A stretch of DNA of 64,000 bases, taken from contig CM031601.1 in NCBI GenBank assembly GCA_018398815.1, positions 22,501,793-22,565,792 on the forward strand. Direction: 5' to 3'. Positions 31,560 to 42,818 of the stretch are shown piece by piece. The first letter of the stretch is position 1, and each line of letters starts with the position of its first letter. The stretch comes from Conus ventricosus (Eukaryota; Mollusca; Gastropoda; Neogastropoda; Conidae). The translations under genes were made by a program, and so were the position numbers. The notes beneath the pieces are model-generated. The model saw only the letters and a program-made list of their open reading frames with translations, was not told the DNA's origin and did not search any database.

Positions 31560-33594
31560 ACAAAGTTTAGCTTGCCATATATTGGTATATGTATGGTACT
31601 ACTCCAACGTTTGGCTGCCATGGTACAACTCCAACGTTTGGCTGCCATGGTACAACTTCAAAGTTTGGCTGCCATGGTACAACTTCAAGTTTGGCTGCCA
31701 TGGTACAACTCCAAAGATTGGCTGCCATAGTACAACTTCAAAGTTTGGCTGCCATAGTACAACTTCAAGTTTGGCTGCCATGGTACAACTCAAAAGTTTG
31801 GCTGCCATGGTACAACTTCAAAGATTGGCTGCCATAGTACGACTCCAAAAGTTGACTATGGTACAACTTAAAGTTTGGCTGCCATGGTACAACTCCAAAG
31901 ATTAGCTGCCATGGTACAACTTCAAAGTTTGGATGCCATGGCACAACTCCAAGATTGGCTGCCATAGTACAATCCAATAATTGGCTGCCATGGCACAACT
32001 CGAAAGATTGGCTGCCATAGTACAAATCCAATAATTGGCTGCCATGGCACAACTCCAAAGATTGGCTGCCATAGTACAACTCCAATAATTGGCTGCCATG
32101 GTACAACTCCAAAGTTTGGCTGCCATGGTACAACTTCAAAGTTTGGCTGCCATGGTACAACTCCAAAGTTTGGCTGCCATGGTACAACTTCAAAGTTTGG
32201 CTGCCATAGTACAACTTCAAAGATTGGCTGCCATGGTACAACTTCAAAATTTGGCTGTCATGGTACAACTCCAAAGTTTGGCTGCCATAGTACAACTTCC
32301 AAGTTTGGCTGCCATGGTACAACTTCAAAGATTGGCTGTCATGGTACAACTCCAAGATTGGCTGCCATGGTACAACTCCAAAGTTTGGCTGCCATAGTAC
32401 AACTCCAAAGTTTGGCTGTCATGGTACAACTTCAAAGTTTGGCTGCCATGGTACAACTTCCAAGTTTGGCTGCCGTGGTACAACTTCCAAGTTTGGCTGC
32501 CATGGTACAACTTCAAAGTTTGGCTGCCATGGTACAACTTCAAAGATTGGCTGTCATGGTACAACTCCAAAGATTGGCTGCCATGGTACAACTCCAAAGA
32601 TTAGCTGCCATGGTACAACTTCAAAGTTTGGATGCCATGGCACAACTCCAAAGATTGGCTGCCATTGTACAACCCCATAATTGGCTGCCATGGCACAACT
32701 CCAAAGATTGGCTGCCATAGTACAACTCCAATAATTGGCTGCCATGGCACAACTCCAAAGATTGGCTGCCATAGTACAACTCCAATAATTGGCTGCCATG
32801 GTACAACTCAAAAGCTTGGCTGCCATGGTACAACTTCAAAGTTTGGCTGCCATGGTACAACTCCAAAGTTTGGCTGCCATGGTACAACTTCAACGTTTGG
32901 CTGCATGGTACAACTCCAAAGTTTGGCTGCCATGGTACAACTTCAAAGTTTGGCTGCCATAGTACAACTCCAATAATTGGCTGCCATGGTACAACTCAAA
33001 AGCTTGGCTGCCATGGTACAACTTCAAAGTTTGGCTGCCATGGTACAACTCCAAAGTTTGGCTGCCATGGTACAACTACAAAGTTTGGCTGCCATGGTAC
33101 AACTTCAAAGTTTGGCTGCCATGGTACAACTTCAAAGATTGGCTGCCATGGTACAACTCCAAAGTTTGGCTGCCATGGTACAACTTCAAAGTTTGGCTGC
33201 CATGGTACAACTTCAAAGATTGGCTGCCATCGTACAACTTCAAAGATTGGCTGCCATGGTACAACTCCAAAGTTTGGCTGCCATGGTACAACTTCAAAGT
33301 TTGGCTACCATAGTACAACATCAAAGATTGGCTGCCATGGTACAACTCCAAAGTTTGGCTGTCATGGTACAACTCCAAAGTTTGGCTGCCATAGTACAAC
33401 TTCAAAGATTGGCTGCCATGGTACAACTTCAAGTTTGGCTGTCATGGTACAACTCCAAAGATTGGCTGCCATAGTACAACTTCCAAGTTTGGCTGCCATG
33501 GTACAACTTCAAAGATTGGCTGTCATGGTACAACTCCAAGATTGGCTGCCATGGTACAACTTCAAAGTTTGGCTACCATAGTACAACTTCCAAG
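31560..33594 (+). repeat. 27-bp satellite A, array 1 (about 74 units)
   Basis: The unit core is GGCTGCCATGGTACAAC followed by ten bases centred on CAAAG. All six frames are stop-free in the consensus. Common variants: CATAG for CATGG, TCATGG, and a CCAATAATT type. The first units (from CAAAGTTTAGCTTGCCAT) are diverged, as expected at an array edge. The array ends abruptly at the duplication junction. Confidence 0.97.
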
Positions 33595-34513
33595 TTTATG
33601 ATTTAAGGTTTAACCTTCCTTGACCGAGTCAGGTAACGTACTTACTGCTTGGTAGACAGAAAATCTTCAAAACCTAAAAAAAAAACACGACCCACAACCT
33701 TCAGCTTGGCTGGCTACAAACGCTCAAACCCACCTGTATAATTCACAGCCTACCACCAACTCGCACGTGCAACACGTATACACGCACACGCTCTTCAGCT
33801 CAGCCACACCTTGAATGACGGCATCCACCACGTGCCCATTTCCACTTTCTCTTTGACCCAGATGGCTCCAGGTGGGAGGGAGAATAATAAGACTCCGCCG
33901 ACCCCTCGGTTGAGTGGCAGGCAGTGAGGTGAACTGGGGGGGCGGGGGGGGGGGGTGGAGAGAGGGGGTGGGGGGAGGATGAAACCACAGGTGGATATTT
34001 CATGATGTCTGTGGAGAGAGAGAGAGACGCCTGCTGGACTCGGCACGTCAGCTGATAGGTCACTGAGTCTAGGAGGAAAGCAGCGAGTGAAGTTTAGTGT
34101 TTGTTTTTTTGTTGTTGGTTGTTGTTGTTGTTTTTTACAAGGCAGTCAAAATTGAAGCAACAACAGAAAGGTTAGCAGTCAGATGCAACAGTTTCAGGAA
34201 ATTGTTGGCACAAAGGGATGGGGGAAAAATCAGTCCACAGTAATCCCTGGAGAGAAAAAAAGGAAAGAAAAGCGACAAACAATCAAAGAAACAAACAATG
34301 AGCGTTGTTCTGTTTGGGACATACACTCTACGATAGTCGATTCTTTGAAACACATTTTTAAAGCTGTTAACTTTGAAAAGAAACAGCTTGGCTGTCATTT
34401 GAGAATATGTAGGAGCCCCTATTAATTAAGTATATCTGCTGGCGAAAAGAGGTCAATCCTAAACGAAGCTCACATATGTCAATTTTGCACATAAAAGACA
34501 AAATATCACACAT

Positions 34514-34573
<60 letters not shown>

Positions 34574-34601
34574 CACACACACACCACACACACAACACAC
34601 G

Positions 34602-34636
<35 letters not shown>

Positions 34637-34644
34637 CACGACAC

Positions 34645-34695
<51 letters not shown>

Positions 34696-37348
34696 ACACA
34701 CACACACACTCTTATGTCTTAGATTGAAGAAATATATATATATGAAATAATTCATTAACATTCCATGCAAGTGTTGCGACGTGTTATCACTCACCATTGA
34801 GAATGAATCAAATGTCTTTGGAAATGTGGCTGTATGTAATGTTTCAACTCATCTCATCTTCCACATACCCTTCCCTCATGTTTCCTCTGGACGGGTGAGA
34901 TGCAGCATTTTATTGCCCTGCAACAATAGCGTTCAGAACTTGTGGCCTGAGAAATGAGAAGTGAAGTGAGAAATGATGCGATCCAGCTGCCATTTGTAAA
35001 TTTATCATTTTAAAGTCCAAATATTAAACTGCCATTTTCATCAGTTTTTATTAATTTTGAAAAGAAAGAAAACGAGACAGCACTAATTTGTTGAATCTAC
35101 TGTCTGCACGATCTAAATGCCTTATCCTGTGTATTGTATCGTTTCCAGATCTACAGAAAAGAAATTCAGCTCTTCATAGGGCCGGTATGTCCACCACCGT
35201 CGTCTCCACCCCGCTGCTAACAGGATTACAAAGTTAGCTTGCCATATATTGGTATATGTATGGTACTACTCCAACGTTTGGCTGCCATGGTACAACTCCA
35301 ACGTTTGGCTGCCATGGTACAACTTCAAAGTTTGGCTGCCATGGTACAACTTCAAAGTTTGGCTGCCATGGTACAACTCCAAAGATTGGCTGCCATAGTA
35401 CAACTTCAAAGTTTGGCTGCCATAGTACAACTTCAAAGTTTGGCTGCCATGGTACAACTCCAAAAGTTTGGCTGCCATGGTACAACTTCAAAGATTGGCT
35501 GCCATGGTACGACTCCAAAAGTTTGACTATGGTACAACTTAAAGTTTGGCTGCCATGGTACAACTCCAAAGATTACTGCCATGGTACAACTTCAAAGTTT
35601 GGATGCCATGGCACAACTCCACAGATTGGCTGCCATAGTACAACTCCAATAATTGGCTGCCATGGCACAACTCCAAAGATTGCTGCAATAGTACAAATCC
35701 AATAATTGGCTGCCATGGCACAACTCCAAAGATTGCTGCCATAGTACAACTCCAATAATTGGCTGCCATGGTACAACTCCAAAGTTTGGCTGCCATGGTA
35801 CAACTTCAAAGTTTGGCTGCCATGGTACAACTCCAAAGTTTGGCTGCCATGGTACAACTTCAAAGATTGGCTGCCATAGTACAACTTCAAAGATTGGCTG
35901 CCATGGTACAACTCCAAAGTTTGGCTGTCATGGTACAACTCCAAAGTTTGGCTGCCATAGTACAACTTCAAAGATTGGCTGCCATGGTACAACTTCAAAA
36001 TTTGGCTGTCATGGTACAACTCCAAAGTTTGGCTGCCATAGTACAACTTCCAAGTTTGGCTGCCATCGTACAACTGCAAAGATTGGCTGTCATGGTACAA
36101 CTCCAAAGATTGGCTGCCATGGTACAACTCCAAAGTTTGGCTGCCATAGTACAACTCCAAAGTTTGGCTGTCATGGTACAACTTCCAAGTTTGGCTGCCA
36201 TGGTACAACTTCCAAGTTTGGCTGCCGTGGTACAACTTCCAAGTTTGGCTGCCATGGTACAACTTCAAAGTTTGGCTGCCATGGTACAACTTCAAAGATT
36301 GGCTGTCATGGTACAACTCCAAAGATTGGCTGCCATGGTACAACTCCAAAGATTAGCTGCCATGGTACAACTTCAAAGTTTGGATGCCATGGCACAACTC
36401 CAAAGATTGGCTGCCATTGTACAACTCCAATAATTGGCTGCCATGGCACAACTCCAAAGATTGGCTGCCATAGTACAACTCCAATAATTGGCTGCCATGG
36501 CACAACTCCAAAGATTGGCTGCCATAGTACAACTCCAATAATTGGCTGCCATGGTACAACTCAAAAGCTTGGCTGCCATGGTACAACTTCAAAGTTTGGC
36601 TGCCATGGTACAACTTCAAAGTTTGGCTGCCATGGTACAACTTCAACGTTTGGCTGCCATGGTACAACTCCAAAGTTTGGCTGCCATGGTACAACTTCAA
36701 AGTTTGGCTGCCATAGTACAACTCCAATAATTGGCTGCCATGGTACAACTCAAAAGCTTGGCTGCCATGGTACAACTTCAAAGTTTGGCTGCCATGGTAC
36801 AACTCCAAAGTTTGGCTGCCATGGTACAACTACAAAGTTTGGCTGCCATGGTACAACTTCAAAGTTTGGCTGCCATGGTACAACTTCAAAGATTGGCTGC
36901 CATGGTACAACTCCAAAGTTTGGCTGCCATGGTACAACTTCAAAGTTTGGCTGCCATGGTACAACTTCAAAGATTGGCTGCCATCGTACAACTTCAAAGA
37001 TTGGCTGCCATGGTACAACTCCAAGTTTGGCTGCCATGGTACAACTTCAAAGTTTGGCTGCCATAGTACAACATCAAGATTGGCTGCCATGGTACAACTC
37101 CAAAGTTTGGCTGTCATGGTACAACTCCAAAGTTTGGCTGCCATAGTACAACTTCAAAGATTGGCTGCCATGGTACAACTTCAAAGTTTGGCTGTCATGG
37201 TACAACTCCAAAGATTGGCTGCCATAGTACAACTTCCAAGTTTGGCTGCCATGGTACAACTTCAAAGATTGGCTGTCATGGTACAACTCCAAAGATTGGC
37301 TGCCATGGTACAACTTCAAAGTTTGGCTACCATAGTACAACTTCCAAG
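33595..37348 (+). repeat. Tandem segmental duplication, unit 2
   Basis: Direct copy of 29,890-33,594, slightly longer. The junction reads ACTTCCAAG-TTT-ATGATTT: the three T are shared by the satellite end and the unit start, a 3-bp microhomology. Copies differ by scattered single-base indels and some substitutions. Confidence 0.95.
34507..34710. repeat. (CA)n cluster, copy 2
   Basis: Counterpart of 30,836-31,013 in the duplicated block, with longer pure CA stretches. Confidence 0.95.
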
Positions 37349-37732
37349 TTTGGCTGTCATGGTACAACTTCAAAGTTTGGCTGCCATGGTACAACTTCCA
37401 AGTTTGGCTGCCATGGTACAACTTCAAGTTTGGCTGCCATGGTACAACTTCCAAGTTTGGCTGCCATGGTACAACTTCAAAGTTTGGCTGTCATGTTACA
37501 ACTCCAAAGTTTGGCTGCCATGGTACAACTTCCAAGTTTGGCTGCCATGTACAACTTCAAAGTTTGGCTGTCATGGTACAACTTCCAAGTTTGGCTGCCA
37601 TGGTACAACTTCAAAGTTTGGCTGTCATGTTACAACTCCAAAGTTTGGCTGCCATAGTACAACTTCCAAGTTTGGCTGCCATGGTACAACTCCAATAATT
37701 GGCTGCCATAGTACAACTCCAAAGTTTGGCTG
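35228..37732 (+). repeat. 27-bp satellite A, array 2 (about 92 units)
   Basis: Same unit as array 1. It matches array 1 unit by unit up to 37,348 and then continues with further units until the LTR element interrupts it in mid-unit after GGCTG. Confidence 0.97.
37728..37732 (+). repeat. LTR-element target-site duplication, left copy
   Basis: GGCTG, repeated at 44,591-44,595. The target is a satellite unit, within TGGCTGCCA. Confidence 0.9.
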
Positions 37733-39512
37733 TGTCACCAATCGGCGGTACTAAATCAGCCGTCCATGTGTTTGGAGTAATGGTAGTTCAGAAATAGCGT
37801 GTGCGTGTGCATATGTGTATATGTGTGTGTGCGAGTGTGCGTGTGTAAGATTGGGGTTTTGGTTAAGGTGGAAGGTTAGGCTAGGTAGGGGGCTGGGAAA
37901 AAAATAAGACATACAATATTCTTGAATTCCAATCTTCACTTGTTGAAGGGATGGAGGCGGGAGATTGGTTTCGTTCCCGTTTGTTACCCTTTTGTTACTT
38001 TGGTTCTACACCAGAGAAGGCGGGGCAGGATATCGGCTGTTGTTGTATTGTCAAGTCTGTGAGTTGTTGTGGTAAATTGTCGTGTTGTTGCACGGCAACA
38101 ACGAGTCCGTTGGTCGGGCGTGTCAGCTCTGCGGAGGGATACGCTGCTCTGACTAATCGCTGTTTTGTGTTGTGAGTAGAGTTCGCTTGATTCCGACCAG
38201 GTCGGAATGCGTTGGGGTAGCTTCACTTCGGTCCCTGGTGTTCGTCAAAGTGGACGCGCCTTGTAGTTGCGGCGGCAGCGCCGTTAGTCGAGCTGAGTGA
38301 CTTCGAGTCATAGTTAGTGCCAGGTCCTCGTCGGGTCTGGTGTGCCCTTGGCCTGTGCCGGGTTCTGTGTCGTCTTTGTTGGCAGCCACTTCAGCCAGTT
38401 GCAGAACTGGTGTGGTTTGAACGTCTGTTTGTCCAGTTGTTTCAGCAGGTATCCTGCTTCCGTCCTGAGGCTGGGGCCAGACCACCGCAGTCTACTGCCG
38501 CGTGCTGGCAGGTGAACGGCGGTTTCCCGTTGCCTGCTGTTTTCCCGGGAGAGGGAGACCATCCAGGCCGTCGGCCATCTGTGGGGCAGCTCCCCTCCGC
38601 TACCGGGGTTCTTCCGGGAGTTCTCCAGCCACCTGTTGCTCTTCCCTGTTCGGGCGTCCTGTGAAAGGGCGCCGCACCAGACCTTCCCTCACCCTCAGTG
38701 TCCGGCGGGGGGCCTTCAGAGGAGGAGGCGTCCTTCGAGCCCCCGGACTCGTCGAGAGGGCGCCTGGTGTGCGTTAGGTGTCGTGCCCAGCGCGGGGGAG
38801 GAGTCGGACTGCGGGGAAGCCCGGTCAGCGCCGGGGTGTAGAGTCTTCGGGGAGTCGGACTGTGGGAGGCCACGGTCAGCGCCGGAGTGCAGAGTCTTCC
38901 GGAGAGGTGTCAGCCGGTGAGGGGCCAAGTACAGCGCCGAGGACTGGAGCTCTCCGGGCTGGGATTGGTTGTCCCATAGGTGGGTAGAGAGGGTGTAGTG
39001 TTAGGGAGTAGGGTTAAGGGTGTTGGCTACTGCCTCCTTTTGGGACGTGGTGGCCAGCACAGTGTAGGGTACTTGTTGTTGCCTCCCTTAGGGACGCAGT
39101 GACCAGTGCGGTAGTGGTCCCGGGTCAAAAGAGAAGGGTGGGTCCTGGGGAGAGGTGTGTGGGTGGTAGTAGTTTAGATATTAGAGTCCCTTGGGTTGGT
39201 CCTTGTCCCTAGTAGTTAGCCACCACGTGTGCGGGCTATCTTTGCGTCCCTAGGTCGCAGTGATATACCGCAACTGGTGCGGTAGCATAGGTTAAGGTCT
39301 CGGGGTCGTAGCAGGGTAGTGTGGGTCAGTGAAGAAGTGGAATATTGGTGTGTAGTTGTGGATGGACGTGAGTGGTGGCGCCATAGTGTGTGTGTGTGAA
39401 ATAAAGAAGTGTGCATGATTGTAAAGCTGTGTTAGTGTGCTGTGTTGTCTGCTCTAGTTGTGATAGGCGTGGGTAGGGGGTGGTAGGGCCGTCCGGCTTA
39501 GCGACCGTGACA
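37733..39512 (+). repeat. 5' long terminal repeat
   Basis: 1,780 bases, TGTCAC...GTGACA, with an AATAAA at 39,400-39,405 followed by a GT-rich stretch, the expected R/U5 poly(A) arrangement. It is highly similar to the 3' LTR. Confidence 0.95.
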
Positions 39513-39514
39513 TT

Positions 39515-39531
39515 TGGTGGAGATGCGGGGT
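39515..39531 (+). other. Primer-binding site, tRNA-Ala type
   Basis: Two bases after the LTR comes TGGTGGAGATGCGGGG. The 3' end of animal tRNA-Ala(TGC/CGC type), CCCGGCATCTCCACCA, is its complement except for one missing C. The first twelve bases match without a gap. Confidence 0.7.
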
Positions 39532-40424
39532 AGCTAGGTGGTTCTGGGTAGGAGATAGGTAGCTAGAAGGGAGGTAGGGGGGTGTTGTGTCCGGTGTGTA
39601 CGTCGTGTGAGTGGGTGGTTGGTGGGAGCGTACCAGTACCCTGGGACGTGGTACGTAGTGTCCCTGTTCACTTCAGGCAGGTTCTAGTGGCATTGGGCAG
39701 GGCACTTGTGTTGGTGTGAATGGGGTTGGCGCTACCGAGTGTGTGAGGTGTGAATGGTCAATAAATATTGAGAGGTTGTTGGAAGTGTGAGTGATATCGT
39801 ACAGGGTAGGTGCCGGAGGGTACCAGGTGTCCCTTGTGTCCCTTGCATCTAGTATACCCCAGTGAGTAGGTAGGGTGGGGTACCCAGCCAGTGACTGTGC
39901 ACGCTGTGTGGTCGGATATCCTGTGGGGGTTAAGGGCAGTGTAAGCCCAGGTGACTGTGCGTGGAAAGCTCGAGGGTGCGTAGTGTTGTGACACTAAGGT
40001 GTGCTGGGAGTGCATTATGAACTTGTGGGGTGCAAGTGCACTGTGATCGTGTGGGTGCGGCATACCAGAGACAGTGAGGCCCGTGACTTGTAGTCCATGT
40101 GAACTGGTGCGCATGCACAGTGGACGGTGGGAATACGGTTGTCACGTGATTGGGTTTGTGCCCAGACAGCGCATTGGTAATATTGTGTGCGTTAAACCCA
40201 TGTCGGTATATGTATGAGATATACAAGTGTGGGTGGAGTTATGCTGGTTGCGTGACTCATTGAGAATAGTGTGTACTTGTGCGGAGTTGCTTCAGGGGCT
40301 AGTGCATAGTCGGGAACCTAGTTGCGCTCAGATCACATACTGTTTGTTGCTAGATCGATAGTGGTAGGGGTAACCTATGTCCAGGCACACCCGAGCCCAT
40401 CCGCAGTACGACCCTGATAGTGTC
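39532..40424 (+). other. Untranslated leader of the LTR element
   Basis: About 890 bases, G/T-rich, without a supported ORF. It lies between the primer-binding site and the gag start. Confidence 0.6.
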
Positions 40425-41080
40425 ATGGATCCACAGGCCCCTACGGCAGATACCAAACCTAAGGTTAGTGACCAGGATGCGGGGTGGATCAAGAACAGGG
40501 GACAGGGGCTTATGCGAGGTTTGCCAAGTTGGGAGCGGTAATGCGGTTAAGTGTGGAGGAGTTAAGCGACTATGAGCAGATAAAGAGCGCCCTGTTCAGC
40601 CACTTCAGGCTAGATGCTGAGGCCTACCGGGAAAAGTTCAGAAGCATCAAGAAGGACGCTGCTGAGACTTTCGCCCAGGTGCTGGGAAGGATGAAGCGGT
40701 GGTTTTCCCTCTGGTGTGCGGCAGCGGGCAAGGATGAGAGTGTGGCAGAGGATGTAAAGGATTTGCTTTTTCAAGAACAGTTTTACCAGCTGCTGTCCCC
40801 AGAGTTCACGATTGAGGTCCGGAAGACATGCCCAAAAAATGTTGAACAAATGGCAACAGAAGCTACTTTTTTTAGCAGAGGCCAAAAGATTGGGGAGGAA
40901 GGCGAAGCAAGACCGAACAGTTAACCAGCCCAACCTGGGTAATAGGCGTGAAACAGCAGGGAGCCAGCCCACACAGAGGTCCCAACAAAGTGATGGTGCA
41001 CTACAGCAGCAGAACAGGAGATCAGAAGGGCCATAGTTTGTTTCAACTGCAAGAAGCCAGGCCACATCGCTAGGAATGCC
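40425..41080 (+). pseudogene. gag: SCAN-like capsid and CCHC zinc knuckle, frame-broken
   Basis: An ATG at 40,425 (MDPQAPTADTKPKVSDQ) leads into the main frame after a slip in GGGG at 40,481-40,484. The capsid part holds FSHFRLDAEAYREKF, then LLFQEQFYQLLSPEF and VRKTCPKNVEQMATEA, which line up with the SCAN pattern LLVLEQFL...VREHCPESGEE. A stop at 40,924 is followed, in another frame, by CFNCKKPGHIARN at 41,039-41,077: a CCHC knuckle whose last Cys is lost to a one-base change. Gag assembles the particle and packages RNA. Confidence 0.8.
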
Positions 41081-41108
41081 CTGAGCCCCATTCCGTTGGA
41101 GCTGTTCA

Positions 41109-41627
41109 TTGTTGCGACCAGCCCCAAGCTCGAGTAGTCCTACGTTGTGTCGCCCATGCGCTGAGCAGCGGTACGATCCTGCGTGCATTGTAGAGGTCAA
41201 CGGAGCTCCGGCCAATGGATTACGAGACACTGGTGCCGGATACACCGTAGTGGCCCAGTGGTTGGTACCAGCAGACGCGTACACAGGAGAGACAGTTCCA
41301 GTAGTGTTGGCTGAATCCAGATGTAGGTCTGTGTTACCTGTGGCGGTAATAGAGTTGAAGTCACCATTCATCGAAGGGAAGTTGGAGGTTTTAGTCATGA
41401 ACAGCCCAGTGCAGGAAGTCCTGATCGGAAACTTCGCAAAGAGAGTAGGAAATTCCGGTTGGATACGTGTGCCTGTATACGCAGACCCGGCGTTGGTAGG
41501 GGCAGTGCAGACACGTGCGCAGAGAGCCAGGGAGCAGCAAGAACCAGTACCACTGCCCGTCGAGGAATGCATTCTGAACACCTCTACCCAGCAGTTAATT
41601 CAGATGCGGACCAGGACGAAACCTTGA
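41109..41627 (+). pseudogene. Retroviral-type aspartic protease
   Basis: RDTGAGYTVV with the catalytic DTG triad at 41,226-41,234, then FIEGKLEVLVMNSPVQEVLIGN, the second half with the hydrophobic-Ile-Gly closing motif, then the linker AVQTRAQ. Length is normal for a Gypsy protease domain. It is followed directly by integrase-type sequence, not reverse transcriptase. The start of the frame is alternative; it would normally be translated as part of gag-pol. Confidence 0.8.
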
Positions 41628-42195
41628 GAAAGGCTCGAAGTGCGTGTGAAGCAGGGACGCACTTCCATACCAAGTTTGGACGAGTCGAGTACGCTCGGAA
41701 ATCTGGTGTACTGGTCAGGGCGGTTTGAGGGTCCCAAGGACGTAGCGAGTCAAATCTGCGTCCCAGCTGAACTACGGACCACGGTGATGAAGCTAGCCCA
41801 CGACGTACCCATGTCTGGCACTGAGGTACCACCCGAACCAAGGAGCGAGTTGGTCGCCATTTTTTATTGGCCAGGCATGCATGCTGACATTCGTCGGTAC
41901 TGCCAGTCATGCGTCCAGTGTCAGCGTACTGTGGATAAGGGAAGAGTCTCAAGAGTTTCCCTTGTAAGAAAGCCACTGATGCGCAGGCCCATGCAGATAC
42001 TGAGGATCTCTGGTTGCAACCAGAAAGGCAAGAGTTCCGCACAGCGCAGAATACGTCGTCAACTTAAGGAACAAGGTAGCTGAGACGTGTGAGTTGACAA
42101 AGAAGAACTTGGCAACAGCAGGTTGCAGGTACAAGCGACATTTTCATTTGAGGACGAAACCCAGGAAGGTAGCTGTGGGGTCTAGAGTACTAGTG
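41628..42195 (+). pseudogene. Integrase remnants: HHCC domain and C-terminal part, core deleted
   Basis: ETLRKA and EAGTHFHTKFG-type sequence leads to QICVPAELRTTVMKLAHD and YWPGMHADIRRYCQSCVQC, the N-terminal zinc-binding domain with its CxxC. The second His region (after MSG) is garbled by small indels in GGCAC and a T run. Similarity stops near 42,010. A separate piece at 42,094-42,195 (KKNLATAGCRYKRHF ... VGSRVLV) matches the C-terminal integrase region. The DDE core between them is absent, so the protein cannot integrate DNA. Confidence 0.75.
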
Positions 42196-42209
42196 GGAGG
42201 ATCACAAGG

Positions 42210-42302
42210 TGGGCACTGCAGCTGCAGCCATTCCAGTTTACGGTGCAGGCAGTGTCTGGAAGGGACAATGTGGCGGCAGACTTCTTGAGTCGCTTGCCGT
42301 AG
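42210..42302 (+). pseudogene. RNase H C-terminal fragment
   Basis: WALQLQPFQFTVQAVSGRDN then VAADFLSRLP and a stop: the end of a Ty3/Gypsy RNase H. It lies after integrase, with no reverse transcriptase in between. The stop is immediately followed by a GA microsatellite. Confidence 0.75.
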
Positions 42303-42332
42303 AGAGAGAGAGAGAGAGAGAGAGAAGAGAGG

Positions 42333-42376
<44 letters not shown>

Positions 42377-42378
42377 AC
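42301..42378. repeat. (GA)n microsatellite inside the LTR element
   Basis: GA repeats with three single-base slips, starting at the RNase H stop codon. Confidence 0.95.
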
Positions 42379-42805
42379 TGTAAGTTCCATTACCTGTGTC
42401 AAGAGGGGTTGACATTGTCGAAGGTATGCATGTGTCGGTGTCATTGGAAGAGAATGACGTAGCAAAGTGTAGCTGGGGGTGTGGTATTTGTAGCGCGTGT
42501 TGCATAGCGGTCGTGCATGGTCAGAGCACCCTCAGTTATGAAATTTATGTGTAGAGCGTAGTGTAACGGCTGCCTGTAAGTGCCTGCGTTAAGGTCGTGT
42601 GAGGCAGAGTTAGACCAGTTGAATAATGTATTTTGCGGTTATTGATGTATTTAAAAGTGATGTTGTTGGAATGATGATGTTGGTGTGCATCAAAAGTGAC
42701 AATAGGACAGAGTGAGTGATGGGGAGTTGGATTGTTATAGGTAGGGCGTGATAAACGCCGATCGAGTGAGAAGTTTTTGTTGGTTTTAACCTGTAGTTAA
42801 AACTT

Positions 42806-42818
42806 AGGCAGGGGGGTG
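42806..42818 (+). other. Polypurine tract
   Basis: AGGCAGGGGGGTG directly before the 3' LTR TGTCAC, the expected plus-strand primer site. Confidence 0.7.

Larger units (their letters stand above)
29890..33594 (+). repeat. Tandem segmental duplication, unit 1
   Basis: About 1.67 kb of single-copy-type sequence plus about 2.0 kb of 27-bp satellite. It is repeated directly as 33,595-37,348, satellite units included and in the same order (for instance the odd GACTATGGTACAACTTAAAG unit at 31,850-31,875 and 35,524-35,545). The single-copy part carries G runs, a GA tract (30,323-30,347), a CA cluster and no recognisable gene. Confidence 0.95.

Noticed and set aside
30719..34797. Cys-Val and Thr-His repeat frames
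   Set aside because: Translations of CA/GT repeats in the duplicated block.
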